64,000 nucleotides of DNA, from contig CM018051.1 of the NCBI GenBank assembly GCA_008638375.1, forward strand, positions 38,262,177-38,326,176. The letters are read 5' to 3'. The position numbers and the translations under genes are program-made. The notes below the pieces were generated by a model. It had not been told where the DNA came from. It saw nothing but the letters and a program-made list of their open reading frames with translations, and ran no database searches. This document shows, piece by piece, positions 47,001-59,042 of this stretch (positions are counted from its first letter, which is position 1; each line of letters begins with the position of its first letter). This DNA comes from Nyssa sinensis (Eukaryota; Streptophyta; Magnoliopsida; Cornales; Nyssaceae).

Positions 47001-47281
47001 TTCCAAATTCTTATTTTATTTTTACTTTAGTTTTATTTTATTTTCCTTTTAAATTTTATTTTTATTATTATTAATATTTTATTTTTATTTTTATTAATAT
47101 TTTATTTTTATTTTTATTTCAATATTCGTTCATGTCTTGTTCGGTATCGCCCAGGCATCATTCGTATAGTCAAAGCTATTGAGATGCCAAATTCGTCCAT
47201 TTTATTTAATGTCATAACATGAAGCCCTATCGATTCGGTTTACATGGCTCACTCGGTTACGATTTGGGTCAGGGTATTACA
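44056..47281 (-). mobile_element. Solo long LTR, reverse, 3226 bp, with ATTAC duplication
   Basis: Left end TATCACGACTCGAAACCC (first TG mutated to TA), right end GTCAGGGTATTACA, flanked by perfect ATTAC. It carries the conserved block (44347-44397), two CACCATT modules (45348, 45507), a (CT)n run (46732-46758), GCATTA repeats (46609-46634) and an AT microsatellite (46904-46931). No internal domain. Confidence 0.85.
46609..46685. repeat. GCATTA repeats with RY motifs
   Basis: GCGCATGCATTAGCATTAGC followed by ATTAGCATG, then ACGCATGCATTAGCATGC 50 bp further. The CATGCA hexamers fall in the same part of the LTR as the RY motifs of the other copies. Confidence 0.6.
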
Positions 47282-47467
47282 ATTACTTTCCATATCTTAT
47301 TGTCCATGGCTTGAAGATAAATCTTCATTCTAGTCTTCCAATAGGTATAGTTTTGACCATTGAACAGAGGTGGTCTATTTTTCGATTGCCTTTCGACAAA
47401 AATGGTCCCTATAATATTTACCATATCTTTTCTTTTAGAGTTTTAACTCTATTTTACAAGAAACAAT
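47282..47467 (-). pseudogene. Copia A gag, N-terminal part
   Basis: The minus strand reads RPPLFNGQNYTYWKTRMKIY, a typical DUF4219 start, and continues LQAMDNKIWKVI up to the ATTAC duplication; the other side resumes INGLHIPMKFE. The interruption falls about 40 residues into gag. Lies directly downstream of the PBS. Confidence 0.88.
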
Positions 47468-47479
47468 GCTCTGATACCA
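47468..47479 (-). other. Copia A primer-binding site
   Basis: The minus strand reads TGGTATCAGAGC, complementary to the 3' end of initiator-Met tRNA, two bases from the LTR end (...GGCAACG). Confidence 0.88.
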
Positions 47480-47593
47480 CACGTTGCCTAGATATTTACC
47501 TTAGAGGAAAGCTGAATAGGGTATTTCGCAAATATTAACTTTTTTTCATTTTTCAAAAATGAATGTTATAAATGCACAGTAAATAAATAAGAG

Positions 47594-47630
47594 TAGAGAG
47601 AGAGAGAGAGAGAGAGAGAAAAAAAAAAAG
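47594..47630. repeat. (GA)n microsatellite with A-run
   Basis: AGAGAG units followed by a run of about ten A within the copia LTR; absent from the matching LTR at 52090-52150, where only AAGAGAAAGAGATAG is found. Confidence 0.85.
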
Positions 47631-48159
47631 ACAAACAAACATAGCAGTTACGAGGTTCGAAAAACTTCCTACGTCCTCAACTCAAGTATCTCCACTTGAG
47701 TTTTTCCACTATAGCGACCTCCTTGAAAGTGGAGACCAAACTATTACAAAGCGAAGATTGCAGCCCTCTTATCCCAACAAAATATGCCCTTTTAGCCTCA
47801 CTAGGTAGCACTTACCCATAACTCTCATCGCAATAAGATAATACAAAGATGTTTACCAAATAGCACTCTCTTCTAGAGTAGTTTGGTGCAATAAGATGCT
47901 CACTCTCTAAAGATTGATCATGAGTAAGCTCTGAGTATTTAAGATGAGAATAACTTTTTGATCTAGATTTGGAATATGGTAAATCTAAAGTCACTAGCAG
48001 AGATATGATACTGTAAGCTTGTAAGAAGCGGCTTAGAAAGCCCTAGAGCAACTCTATTTATAGCTCATTAAAGTATATGAAAATTGTTTTTCAAAAAGAG
48101 TCATTTCTCCCATTTTTTTTGTTCAAAATTTGAATTTACAAGTGCTAAATCAACAAAAT

Positions 48160-48560
48160 CAGTTGACGGAATCATCAACCAGTCGACTTCAATGAGGACT
48201 GATCGACTTATCAGGTCAACTGATTTTTCTAGAGGGTTTGAGATTCATTTGGTTAAGAACAATCATTTGACTAGTTTTAAGTATCAGTCGACTAGTTCTA
48301 TTTGTACTTTGTTTTTGCCTTTGAGAAATGATCAACTGATATAGCTTTTAGGTTAACTAATTTAGACATTGTGCTTAAGGAATTCATCAATTGGTCATTC
48401 AGTTGACTAGTGCTATAAATTAGTCGAATGTGTTGTTTGTATACTAATTTTGCCTTTAAGGACAGTCGATTGAATCTTCTTGGAGGTCGACTGATTTGGA
48501 CAGTGTGCTCTGGTAAAACATGACTTAATCAACTGGTTCTTAGGATTAGTTGACTGGTTT
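48160..48560. repeat. Dispersed AGTCGACTNG palindromes in the copia LTR
   Basis: AGTTGACGG, CAGTCGACTTC, GATCGACTTATC, CAGTCGACTAG, AGTCGATTG and GGTCGACTGATT recur every 25-45 bp. Most are degenerate halves of GTCGAC. The LTR at 52015-53451 has the same series at 52690-53010. Confidence 0.65.
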
Positions 48561-48572
48561 TATCAGTGTGAC

Positions 48573-50270
48573 AAATACCCCATAATTTGTATCATTTGAC
48601 CTCTTGTGCATATCCAATAAATATGCACTTCTTGTCCCTAAGCTCAAGCTTACTGCCATTCATATGGTAATAAGGAGGACAACCAAATAATTTCAAATTT
48701 GAATAACCAAAAGGAGTACCAGACTAAACCTCTTCAGGAGTTTTAGTTTCAATAGCAATATTAAGAGAATGGTTCACTAAAAAGCAAGTTGTATTGATAG
48801 CCTTAGCCCAAAATGCCTTAGACAACCCGATATTTGAAAGCATGTAATGAGCTTTCTCTATAAGAGTTCTATTCATCTGTTTTGCGACTCCATTTTGCTG
48901 GGGAGTGCCACAAACTATGCGGTGCCTCACAATTCCTTCATTCTAATAGAAGTTATTAAACTCTCCATCATAAAATTTCATGTCATTGTCTGTTCTAAGC
49001 CACTTGACATGTTTACCTGTTCGCTTCTCAATCAAGACTTTCATCTTCTTGAATGTAGAAAACGTCTCATTCTTGTGCTTCAGAAATTACACCCAAACTT
49101 TCCTTAAATAATCATCAATGAAAGTCATAAAATACTAAGCACCACCCTTGGATGGGATGGTTGTATGACCCCAAAGATTCGAATGGATGTAGTCAACTGT
49201 ACCATTGGTTCTATGAATTGTAGTACTGAACTTCACCCTTTTCTATTTTTTAAAAACACAATGCTCACAAAATTCAAGCTTTCTTGTAGATTGTCCACAA
49301 AGCAAACCCAGTTTGCTCAGAATTGTCAAACTCCTTTCGGTCGTGTGACCCAATCGCTTATGCCACAAACGGGTGGTATTTGAATTTTGATCAACTAAAG
49401 ATAAAGATGAAATGTCTGCAAAACCAAAAATTGTACTGCCCTAAAGAACATAAAAGTTATTTATTTTGTTACCTTTCATCACAACCAAAGATCCCTAGTA
49501 AAACTTCATAACTCTACCTTCAATGGAGAACTTGAAATCATTGGAATCCAAAATGCCCAAAGAAATCAGATTTTTCTTCAAGTCCAATATGTGTCTTACA
49601 TTGTCAAAATCCTCACAATTCTGTCATGCAAACGAATTCGAATTGTACCTACCCCAACTGTCCTACAGACCATGTGATTGCCCATTAAAACTGAACCAAC
49701 ATTAATTGTATCATAGGTGGTGAACCAATCCTAATTAGAGGTCATATGATAGCAGCAAACCGAATCAAAAATCCACTCCTTATTAGAGTGACTATTAGAA
49801 ATAGTAACTGAAAGGACATTATTTGTAACTTCAACAGTTTCTTATAAAACACCAGCAACATTAGCAGAATTAAAATTCTTCTTTCCCCCTTGTTCTTTGA
49901 GCTTAGGACACTCAATTTTATAGTGCCCAAATTTGTGACAATAGTAACATTCAATCTCACTCTTGGGTGTTTTAGACTGTAATGGACCTCTGGACTCACT
50001 CACCTTGGCCTCTACCACGACCTCGGTCTCTACTATTACCACTACCAGAGCCCCTTTCATTAGGTCGACCTCTATTATTGGAGGAATCCGAACGACCCTT
50101 CACAAACAGACCCTTAGCCTGTAAATAATCACTGCCTTTCCCATTCAACTTAGTCCTCAACTCTTTCAAGTTTAAAGACACCTTAACACCAACTCTTTCC
50201 GATGGTTAATTTTTGACTTTTTCCAATTTCTCTTTAACTTCTTGTACCAATTGTTTAATAGAAGATGGAG
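48573..50270 (-). mobile_element. Copia C: Tork/Tnt1-like fragment, no LTR
   Basis: Runs right to left: gag C-terminus (RGRPNERGSGSGNSRDRGRG, knuckle CYYCHKFGHYKIECPKLKEQ), protease (WIFDSVCCYHMT, DWFTTYDTI) and integrase (GTPQQNGVAKQMNRTL, then FGYSNLKLFGCPPYY). The protease has DSV in place of DSG and the integrase has Lys where the catalytic Glu of ...NGVAE is expected. Only short frames remain (49999-49742, 50060-49842, 50181-49996, 48930-48724). It lies between two copies of another copia family, and its own LTRs are absent. Confidence 0.85.
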
Positions 50271-51990
50271 TTTTGTAGGTCCAAGTGTCGATCGGTAGAC
50301 CTCCAAAAGTGCCCAAAACTAGTTTGGGTGTGAGTCAGCTCAAGAATGCAAAACACAAATAATAGTATCCATTATCAAGAAAAAATTTATCCTTATTTAA
50401 GAAAGACTTCAAGCACACCTACAAAAGAAACTCAAGTAATTTCTTTTGGCACCTAGACCTTTTTGGGTCCTTGTGGGTTAATATTAGATAAGCGTGTTCC
50501 TTTTGAAAACCCAAATCATTTCTTCTTCGTCTTTCATGCATTTTCTAGATTTTTTTTGAAAACTATACATGAATGGTTGCATTAGAATTAGAGGCTCTAA
50601 CAAAGAAATTTTGATAAGACTTTTGTTTGGTATGAGCATTGTATCCCAAACTCGTTTTATCAAAGATACATCTTTGTTGTGAGATGATCATATCTAAAAT
50701 TTCACTACCCTTTGTAAATTTTCTTATAATGAAATTTAGATCATCCACCTTCTTTTTTAGAGAGGTATTTTCCTTATCAAGATCTTTATTTTTTAAATAC
50801 AAGGAATCTTTTTCTTTTTCTAAAACTTCATTTTGATCATTTGAAATTTGAAGATCACTTGAAAAATAAGATATTTTCTTTTAAGATCCTTATTTTCAAA
50901 AAGGATTTCTCAAGTTCTTCATGCAATTCCATAATGGAATTTTGTAATTCTTTATAAGAAGTAAATGGGCCAAGGTTAGAGTTTACCTTATCTTCTTGAG
51001 GCATAAGGCAAAAGTTGGTCACTTGATCCTTCCTCCAAATCATCCCAAGTAACTTTCATTGCCTTCTTTTTGTTTCTCATTCCTTCTCTTTTAGTTGAGG
51101 ATACTCTGTCTTTATTTGTCCTAGCTTGTGACATTCATGGCATGTTTTGGGTTCTTTCTTACGTGATTCCCTTTTTTGTTGCTTTTGATTTTTTTGTTTC
51201 CTTCATAGGTAGATTTTGAGTTTTCATGTGATGAAAGCTATATTTTCATCACTTCCTTAATCCTTTTCTTTTTCTTGCTATCTTCTTCATGGCTTTTTAT
51301 GGTTAGCTCATGAGTCATGAGAGATCCAATAAGCTTATGAAGGCTTAACTTGTTGAGATCCTTTGTTTCTTAGATGACTACATTGGCTTTCCATATTCTT
51401 GGTAAAGACCAAAGGATTTTTCTTACCATCTCAACATTAGTATAACTCTTGCTAAGAGTCTTTAAAGAGTTAATAATATTAGTAAAATAAATAAACATTT
51501 CCAGAATGGACTCACTAGCATCTACTTTAAATAGTTCATAGTTATGAATCAACATGCTAATTTTTTACTCTTTGACTTGGTTGGTACCTTCGTAGGTAAC
51601 CTCAAGTTTATCACATATCTCCTTTGTGGATTCGCAAGTAGAGATTCTGTTGAACTCATTTGTATCTAAGGCAAAATTTAAATTACTTATGACCTTAGCG
51701 TTTATTTGAATGAGTTTGAGATCATTCTCATCCCATTCATGTTCTCCTCTCTTAGTTACCTCGGTGATACTAGTAGAGCTTTCAACCTTTAAGGGAATGT
51801 GAGGCCCATTTACAATGACCTTCCATATTTCATAGTCTAAGGCTTGAAGATAGATCTTTATTATAGCTTTCTAATAAGTGTAGTTTTGGTCACTAAACAA
51901 TGGAGGTCTATTGGTCGATTGCTCTTTGGCAAAGAAGAATCTTACAATATTTATCATATCTTTTCTCCTAAAGTGTTAACTTTATTTTGT
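50271..51990 (-). pseudogene. Copia B gag, heavily broken
   Basis: Pieces matching copia A gag: YELFKVDASESILEMF and YTNVEMVRKILWSLPRIW (51555-51370), a Lys/Ser-rich knuckle region (about 51100), a Leu/Glu coiled-coil-like segment (LQNSIMELHEELEKSFLKIR; DKENTSLKKKVDDLNFIIRK) and WVPKEIT. The protease start reads FFLDNGYYYL in place of FLDSGCSRHL, so the active-site Ser and Cys are lost. Frameshifts and stops throughout. Confidence 0.82.
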
Positions 51991-52000
51991 AAGAGATCAG

Positions 52001-52012
52001 AGTCTGATACCA
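52001..52012 (-). other. Copia B primer-binding site
   Basis: The minus strand reads TGGTATCAGACT, one of twelve positions or two off the Met-tRNA consensus; placed two bases from the LTR, as in copia A. Confidence 0.82.
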
Positions 52013-52014
52013 CT

Positions 52015-53451
52015 TGTTGCCCAGATATTTACCCTAAAAGTGGGTGAATAGAGTATTTTGAAAATACTGACAACTTTTACAAACTTTAAAAATGAGTGTA
52101 AGAAATGCGCAAGTATGTAAAAGTGCATAAAGAGAAAGAGATAGAAAACACAACAATTTTTATGAGATTTAGAAAACTTCCTACGTCATCGACTCAAGCA
52201 TCTATCTCACTTAAGTTTTTTCACTATCTTGATTTCCTTAAAATTGGAGGTCAAACAGTTACAACAAAAGCTCCTAACTCTTTACCTAGCAAAATATCAT
52301 CTTTTGGCTCACAATGGTAGCATCTACCTACAAATCTCACCGCAATGAGAAGATACAAAGTTTATTTGCTAACAAATACTCTCTTTAAGAATAAATTGGT
52401 GCAATAAATACTCACTCTCTATAGATTAATTGAGTGTAATCTCTGAGCATTTAAGATAAGTAGAACTTTTAGATCTAAGTTCTCAATGGTCAGATTTAAA
52501 GTCAAGAATAAAGATAGAGAAGTGTAAGCTTGTAAAGATAAAGCAATAAATGCTTTATAGAATCTCTATTTATAGACCTCACATGAATATAGGCATTAGA
52601 TTTCAAACTAGAGTCGTTCCCCCTTTTTTCATCTGTTCAAAATTTAAATTTTGATTATTAGATAGACAAAATCAATAGACTAAATTCACCAATTAGTCGA
52701 CTGGATCGAGACCTAGTTGACTGATTAGTTCAACTTATTTGTCCAAAGGGATTGAGGTTCAATGCTCAAAAACAATCAATTAATTAATTCTTAAAGTCAA
52801 TCGATTGGTTCTGATGTACACTGTGTTTTCCTTTAAAAGTCATTTGATGGAATCTTCAATTAAGTTAACTATTTTGGACAATGAGTTTAAGTTGTCTACT
52901 AAAAGTGGTCAATCAGTTAACTGGTTCTAAGAATTGGTCGATTGAATTTATCAGAATAAAAATAAGGCTTAAGAATCAATCGACTAGTTCTTGGAACTGA
53001 TTGACTAGTTTTGACAGAATTGGATTTTTCAGTGTTCCATTTTCAAAACTTTTTATCTTTCAAAATTTTAAGTATAGTAATATGTTGTTTTGAAAAATCT
53101 TCTTAAGATTGGTTCGAATTGATCATTTTAAATTGTAAGACCTTACATTTAATGATTAACCTAATCATAAATTACTAAAACCCTCTTGATTCCTTGGGCT
53201 TGAGTGTATCTATTTTCTTGGATCATCATGAGAGCATTCCACTTGATTAAATTTTAGTTTTAAAGCTTGTACTTTGAGTAGAATCCTTAAGTTTGATGAA
53301 CTTTTTCATTTCTTTGTCAACAATCTTCATTAACATAGGTGACCTATTTATATTATTACTAGATAAAATATTAGTCCATATGGATAATGCATATTTATCA
53401 TAAAAAATATTAAGATGTCCTTTGTCAAAAATCGTTAAGACTAACAACCAC
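52015..53451 (-). repeat. Copia B 5' LTR
   Basis: TGTTGCCCAGATATTTACCC at the PBS side. Contains the TTCCTACGTCATCGACTCAAG and GTCGACT-type motifs of the copia A LTR. Its outer end is replaced at 53452 by a long LTR, so the full length is unknown (at least 1.44 kb). Confidence 0.78.
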
Positions 53452-55287
53452 TGTCACAACCCAAAACCCACCCTACGCAGATTAGGGGCCGGTGACCAAC
53501 ACTGCCACTCGGACATGCCGTACCGAGTCAAATGAATCACATAGAATGATGAATCACATCGATAAGTCAGAGATCATTAAAACATTTAATGCAGAAGCTA
53601 CACCGAATGCAATTCATCTAATCATAAACCCAACTCCAATAACCATTAATCAAATAATATCAAGTACCACTTTGTTCACCACGATTCACTAATCATATTT
53701 AACACCTCTATCAATGATACAATATTAAAAATACCTATTATCTGATCAGCCTTACAAAGAACGCATTTCAAATCATAACTTGGAGTGCACGTCATCAATA
53801 GTGTTCACAGGCTCGCCACTAGCTCTACTAGTCACCCCATTCGCCCCCTTTTGTTCCTTCTTTTATAAAGCTACCTGAAAATATATATATAAATATGGAG
53901 TGGGCTAACTTAGCTCAATAAGTGAATTCCTTTGCATTATTATAGGTCAGGGTCAATACAGAAAAGAATGTAATCAAAGACAAATAAAGGATAAGTAATA
54001 CAATAGCCAGTCACCAAAATATAAAACAACAGAAATGACCCAAGGGTCCAAGAGGCATGTCCCATGATAATATGATACAAATGAATGACAATAAAACAAT
54101 GAGGACTTAGCCTATAAAGTAGTTAGTTGCCACAATTCATAAGGTATCACAAATAGCCAAATCAGATCAAACGATAGGCTTGCAAAACATATCAGTAATC
54201 AAAACGTACCATCAATCATGCGTATCAATAAACAATGATACATCATCAGATAATCAAACATAGGCCTAGCAAGCATATCAAAAATCAGATAGTGCCATAT
54301 CAGGATATCAATACATGATATAAATACTAACAGAATAGATGTTGAAACAGATAAGGCCCGGCATACCTTTAGAAGTACTCATCCAAGTCCACTCCCCCTT
54401 TCAACCACTGGATAACACTAGAGGTCTATACATATATCATGTCCTCCATGGACTTCGACCCATAGGTCCAAAAGCATCTATAAATCAGATAGATGTTGTG
54501 ACAAATTACAACTCCAGACACTCATATTAATAATACCATGATCATCAAAATTTCACAAGCGATGTACATATTTATGAAATGGCATATCCTCAGCAGAGAA
54601 GGGCATAACAATTTTTCAATATCCAAACAAGTATAGAAATGAAAATTAATCATATGGGATATTAGCAATCAATTTCACAAGTCCACAATATAAAACAAGC
54701 ATCAAATTATGGAGTCAATAAGTATTAGGCATGTATAGGAGTACAAATTTGGCAGCATAAAGGAAATGACATTGTGACATGGCTAGAAATCAACAAATGT
54801 TAGAGTTCGAGTTTACTTACATTGGGTTCTTAGCATTGCATTCCCATGCGGTTACCATATTAGCTATCTCGTAGCTTTCTTTCCATTTTTCGTCATTTGG
54901 GTGATCCTATAATCACGGATCAAAAATATATGGCATAATGAATCAGTATTCATTCTAGTCTCAAACTTTGTTATTCAATGTTTTAAGTTCTTTTGAACTT
55001 ATTACTTTATTGAATTAAGGGCCTTCAATTTCCCATTTAGGGTTCCTTGATGCCTTATAACTTATTTAGCCCGTCAAGGGCATTATGGTAATTTATCCTC
55101 TTTAATATTCCATATTTCTCCGTATACGATTTATGTATTCAGACTCTATTTTGAGTCTATTTGGTCCTTATAACATTTATGTGGACTTATTAATTTTATT
55201 TTTAGACTTCTAGTAACTTCATTAAATCCTAAGGACATATTCGTCATTTTTTAGTTTGTTACCGGCTTTTATTTTTCTCAAAGGAAC

Positions 55288-55757
55288 ATTACCGTTAAGT
55301 CTAGAGAATCAAATATAATTAATTTAGGCTTTTTCGGATCTTAATTTATTCATTTGTGACTAACATTAAGTCTAGGGGCATTTTTATAATTTTATGCTTT
55401 TGCGTGTCATATTTTTTGGTACTTCGTTTGCTAAAATGAACTCTACCATTAAGTTTAGATGGTCCAAAATAGTCCAGATGGGCTGCCTTTTATATTTAAT
55501 TGGCTTCGAGTATCATTAGGGGTAAAATGGTAATTTTATGTTTCACGTGTCTAAATTTTTGAGACTTTGTTTCAAAAAATGGATCTCGTCACTGGGTCCA
55601 GAATGTCCCAAAATGTTAAGGTATGTATTTTTACAGTCATCGAAATCCAGTTGATCACTTAACTGATCATTAGGACGTATTTGGAATTACTCTAGTTTGT
55701 CCGTTCGTATTTTTGGGATTTAATTTCACAAATCGGACTCCGCCATTGAGTTCGAAA
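55288..55757 (-). repeat. Four CACCATTG modules at about 150-bp spacing
   Basis: Cores CATTACCGTTAAGTCTAGAG (55288), CTCTACCATTAAGTTTAGAT (55441), CTCGTCACTGGGTCCAGAAT (55585) and CTCCGCCATTGAGTTCGAAA (55738). Spacings 153, 144 and 153. Each module begins with a 'TTTGGGACTTCGTTTC-AAAAATGGA' type lead. Confidence 0.78.
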
Positions 55758-56929
55758 TGCCTAAAAATATTGGTTTGCACTATTCTTTTATTTTAATCGG
55801 CCTTCATTTGGCCTATTTTTAATTTAAGGGCATTTTTATAATTTTTCCTAATTTAAAAAGGATTTAAAAATAATTTATACTTATTTTCTAGGCCAATTCG
55901 TAATTTAACAGAAAGTCTTGGGGGTCATAAACTAATTTCAAAAAAGTTTGGGGTTCTAAACAGAATTTCAGAAATGAGGGTATAGAACCATCCGATTTAG
56001 GGTTCAATCAATTGAACTGGTCCAAAACTCCTAAAATCCATCTGGTTCACTACCTTTCACTACATCATGTTGACTCGCGATAACATCAGCTTCATTAAAC
56101 AAAACGACAGCGTTTTGTTTTAAGTTGAGATCCGTTTTAAACAGTCAGAACCCGACCCAACCTATAACCCAAGACTATTCATCATCCCTACCAATTAGGG
56201 TTTACTGTAGCATTGAAATCCCTAAGCTTTCTTTCCTATTTCGTGACATTTTACGCATTCAATCAATCTGTTTTCCATCGCAATCAACTTCCCTAAACCC
56301 CTTCTTTTCTTTAGTGTTTATTTCATGCCCCAAAACAATCTAGAAGCTTGGTTTGAGCTCAGATAATGGCGACTGTAAATTGCCTACTACATGCTCATTT
56401 CTTTATTGTTTCATACGTGGTTTGGCCTGTTGTGTTCCTTCTGTCAAGGGGTTTCATTTTTAGGTTTTAAGGTTGATTCATGAGGTTCGGTTTCAAAATC
56501 CAAACCTGAAACTCATTTTTTGTTGGCTCATCCTTGAGCTTCATGGTCGTGGAACACTAGTTTTGTGACCGTCGTGGGGTCTAGTTTAATCCCCAATAAA
56601 CAAAATAAGGTTTCGTGTAAGTTGATTTAAACCCGATCTTAAAGCTGTTCATCAATGACAAATTTTATAATCCCTACTATTTAAGGCTCTTCTAGGTCTT
56701 ATTCTCACTTCTCAGTCATAATATATTATTAAAACGAGTCATGCATGCATTTTAAGTCCATTAAACAACATGTTAATAATAAGATTTTCTTAGAGAGAGA
56801 ATTTTGTTTCTGTATTTTTACCTCCAACTACGAAGCCTCCCTCTCTTTGGATTCGATCTTGATCTTCTAAGTTCCTTGGGTCTGGTTCAGATTTGCATGC
56901 AAGCCTTCTTTCTCCTATTCTTTCTTTTC

Positions 56930-56995
56930 ATTCTCCTTCTTTTTCTTCTTCTTTTTCTTCTTCTTCTTCTTCTTCTTCTCTCTCTCTCTCTCTCA
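56930..56995. repeat. (TTC)n(TC)n microsatellite
   Basis: Runs of TTC followed by CT units, in the LTR. Confidence 0.9.
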
Positions 56996-57185
56996 TATCT
57001 GTCATAGCATGCACACGTACACCTTACTACACAAACACACACCTATATACATAAAGCCACTTGATGGTGTCTGTTTTGGAAGCCTTCACACGTAATAGGC
57101 TCTTATGATCCTATATATATATATATATATATAACTTAGGTTTATAGGTATATATATATATATGTATATATATTTTGCATGTGAT

Positions 57186-57454
57186 CTGATTAGTAGGGGA
57201 GGGAGGTGGTCCAATAGGGTGCTGCCAACTCAAATTTGAGTATTCTGATTTGGGAGTTTAATAGGGCATGTCTGGATCTGAAGAGTAAGGGTTTTCAGGA
57301 TGTGGAGGTCATGAAGACTAACTGGAAAATTAGGAAAGCAATCAAAATGGATTGGACCTTGATGCAACGGGGATTCCATGAGTCCTAAGAGACTATCATG
57401 CCATAGGATATGTCTGGCATCTCTAAGGGCTAGGAGGACAGAAGAATTTAACCC
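57186..57454. other. Unassigned 270 bp between LTR and viral fragment
   Basis: Plus-strand translation contains ACLDLKSKGFQDVEVMKTNW and KIRKAIKMDWTLMQRGF without stops, protein-like but not recognised. It may be a piece of another element, or host sequence at the insertion point. Confidence 0.3.
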
Positions 57455-59042
57455 TTATCTGACTAAAGGATTAATTCCTACTTGGACTTTGTTCAATGGT
57501 TTATAATTGATTACTAATCTGGGAACACCACGTTCTATTTCTGCATTTTTATTGACATAAAAGGCAAAACAAGACCAAGGTGATTTGGAGGGTCGGATGA
57601 TTTGCTTACTAAGCAACTGGCTGATTTCTTGTTGACATAGTTCCATTAAAGCTTGACTCATCTGGATTGGTCTGGCCTTAGTGGGTATGTTATTTTCACT
57701 GAAGTCTTTGACATAAGGAAGATGGCTTCCTATGCCAAAAAGCTGTGGGAATATCTTAACAAACTTCTGTTTTAAGTAAAGACTCAAACTGGCTGATTTT
57801 AAGCTGAAGAGAAGGGTTGAAAAGTTGTTGTTCTGTTTTCCTATATTGAATTTCTGCTAAAAGGAAATCAACATGGGACTGCTTTCTGGAGAGAAGACTT
57901 ACTGAATGTTTAATAGAATATTCCTAGAGAGTGTTGATATCTCGTTCCTGGGGATTTCTAATAAACTTGAACAAAACTATTTGAACAAATGGTCTAGTAG
58001 TTATACCATGGCTATCTGTGGTGAAAGGGTACAAGAGACACATGAAAGGATTTCCTAAGATAACCTTATCTCATATGTTCTTGATTAAAACAAATGGGGT
58101 TTTAAAACAAACTTTATCCTGGCAAACATGGGCTTGGGATAGTTTGTACTGAATATTCATCTTACTACCATTGGCTGATTTGAGACGTTCTGTGGTTTTC
58201 TCAAAGTATTTGGTAGGGATGAGGCTTTCTTGGATACAGTTTAGATCAGCGCCTGAGTCAATAAAGCGATTGCCTCGAACTCAAACTCGTCGTATACTAT
58301 GATCTTTACTGGGCATCTCCACTTCTGAAAATCAATCTTGGTGATTGCATTTAGAAGATCTTCCTAATTGAATGGATCTAGAAGAGGGATGGGAGCTTGA
58401 CTGGTAGAAAGAGGGTCAGAGGAAGTAGTAAGGTTGTTGGTTGGTCCAACTTCATCATCTGTAAGACCTTGAGATGGGATAGGTCTTTGATTGACTTGTT
58501 TTTCTAGAAAATCTTGACGAATTCCTAGAGTGTTGACTAATTGGTTTAACCGAGAAATTTCTTTCTTAGTTTCATTTACTTCTTGTTATAAATCTTGGAT
58601 GGTTACAGGTTTAGGTGCTGAAAACCGATCGAAGATTTTATCTACTTGGATGGGAGCTTTAGAAGGAATGACTGGAGAAGACGTATTGGGTTCATTTTCA
58701 TAAGATTTCTAGAACCTATTCAGATACTGAGATTTTATTGATGGATCTTCTACATGGTCAATTAGATCAAGCAGAAGTTTATCTTGCTTACTTAGAACAC
58801 TGACTATTTTGCAACAACTACGATTGCAACTATCTGAGCATCCTATCTTAATTGGAGAATTGGCTGAGTGATATGAGGTGTCGAAATCAGAAGAGGACTG
58901 GTCTAACTGATCTATCTCATTTTCGCTATCGTAGGAACTACAAGATGAAGAATCAGAGGGTTCACTATCTGTGTTTCTGAGTTCTAAGATCTTAAGGAGT
59001 TCCTGTTTACTTTCTAGAGTGCCTTGAAGGGCATTGACTAGC
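57455..59042 (-). pseudogene. Endogenous pararetrovirus: protease and RT start (Caulimoviridae)
   Basis: Minus-strand, broken. From the right: an acidic Ser/Asp-rich spacer with paired Cys (59038-58709) as found after the caulimovirid capsid knuckle, a coiled-coil-like stretch, an aspartic protease with the DSGAD triad at about 58250, and the N-terminal part of RT (57787-57455) containing IRPSKSPWS, FYVNKN and RLVINYKPLN. These three RT words together are typical of plant pararetroviruses and not of gypsy elements. The frame carries stops and shifts and ends shortly after the RT start, before the YxDD motif. It cannot encode a functional enzyme. The genus is not resolvable here; Petuvirus or florendovirus-like are possible. 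Confidence 0.82.

Larger units (their letters stand above)
42787..48572 (-). mobile_element. Copia A: Ty1/copia element, 5' part
   Basis: Minus-strand element with 5' LTR (47482-48572), initiator-Met PBS (47468-47479), gag and the start of protease; RT and integrase are missing. A 3.2-kb solo LTR interrupts gag. The same family occurs at 50271-53451. The gag type (DUF4219/UBN2) with Met PBS is typical of plant copia; I do not assign a lineage. Confidence 0.88.
47482..48572 (-). repeat. Copia A 5' LTR (far end truncated)
   Basis: Begins (plus strand) CGTTGCCTAGATATTTACC, matching TGTTGCCCAGATATTTACC at 52015. Both LTRs share the sections ACTTCCTACGTC, AAGTGGAGACC and a series of GTCGACT motifs (48170-48560). 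It ends at about 48572, where a different copia element begins. A (GA)n run at 47594-47622 followed by an A-run to 47630 is an addition. Confidence 0.8.
50271..53451 (-). mobile_element. Copia B: second copy of the copia A family
   Basis: 5' LTR (52015-53451), PBS (52001-52012) and a degraded gag. Homologous to copia A along gag and LTR, so two independent insertions of one family lie 4 kb apart in the same orientation. The RT/integrase half is missing; the sequence changes to copia C at about 50270. Confidence 0.85.
53452..57185 (-). mobile_element. Long LTR, reverse, right end not found
   Basis: Starts TGTCACAACCCAAAACCC, then ACCCTACGCAG, the family 3' end in reverse. Contains the conserved block (53872-53926), four CACCATTG modules (55288-55757), a TTC/TC run (56930-56995) and TA microsatellites (57112-57170). 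The expected GGTATTACA end is absent; the sequence passes into unassigned DNA near 57185. It displaced the outer end of the copia B LTR. Confidence 0.68.
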
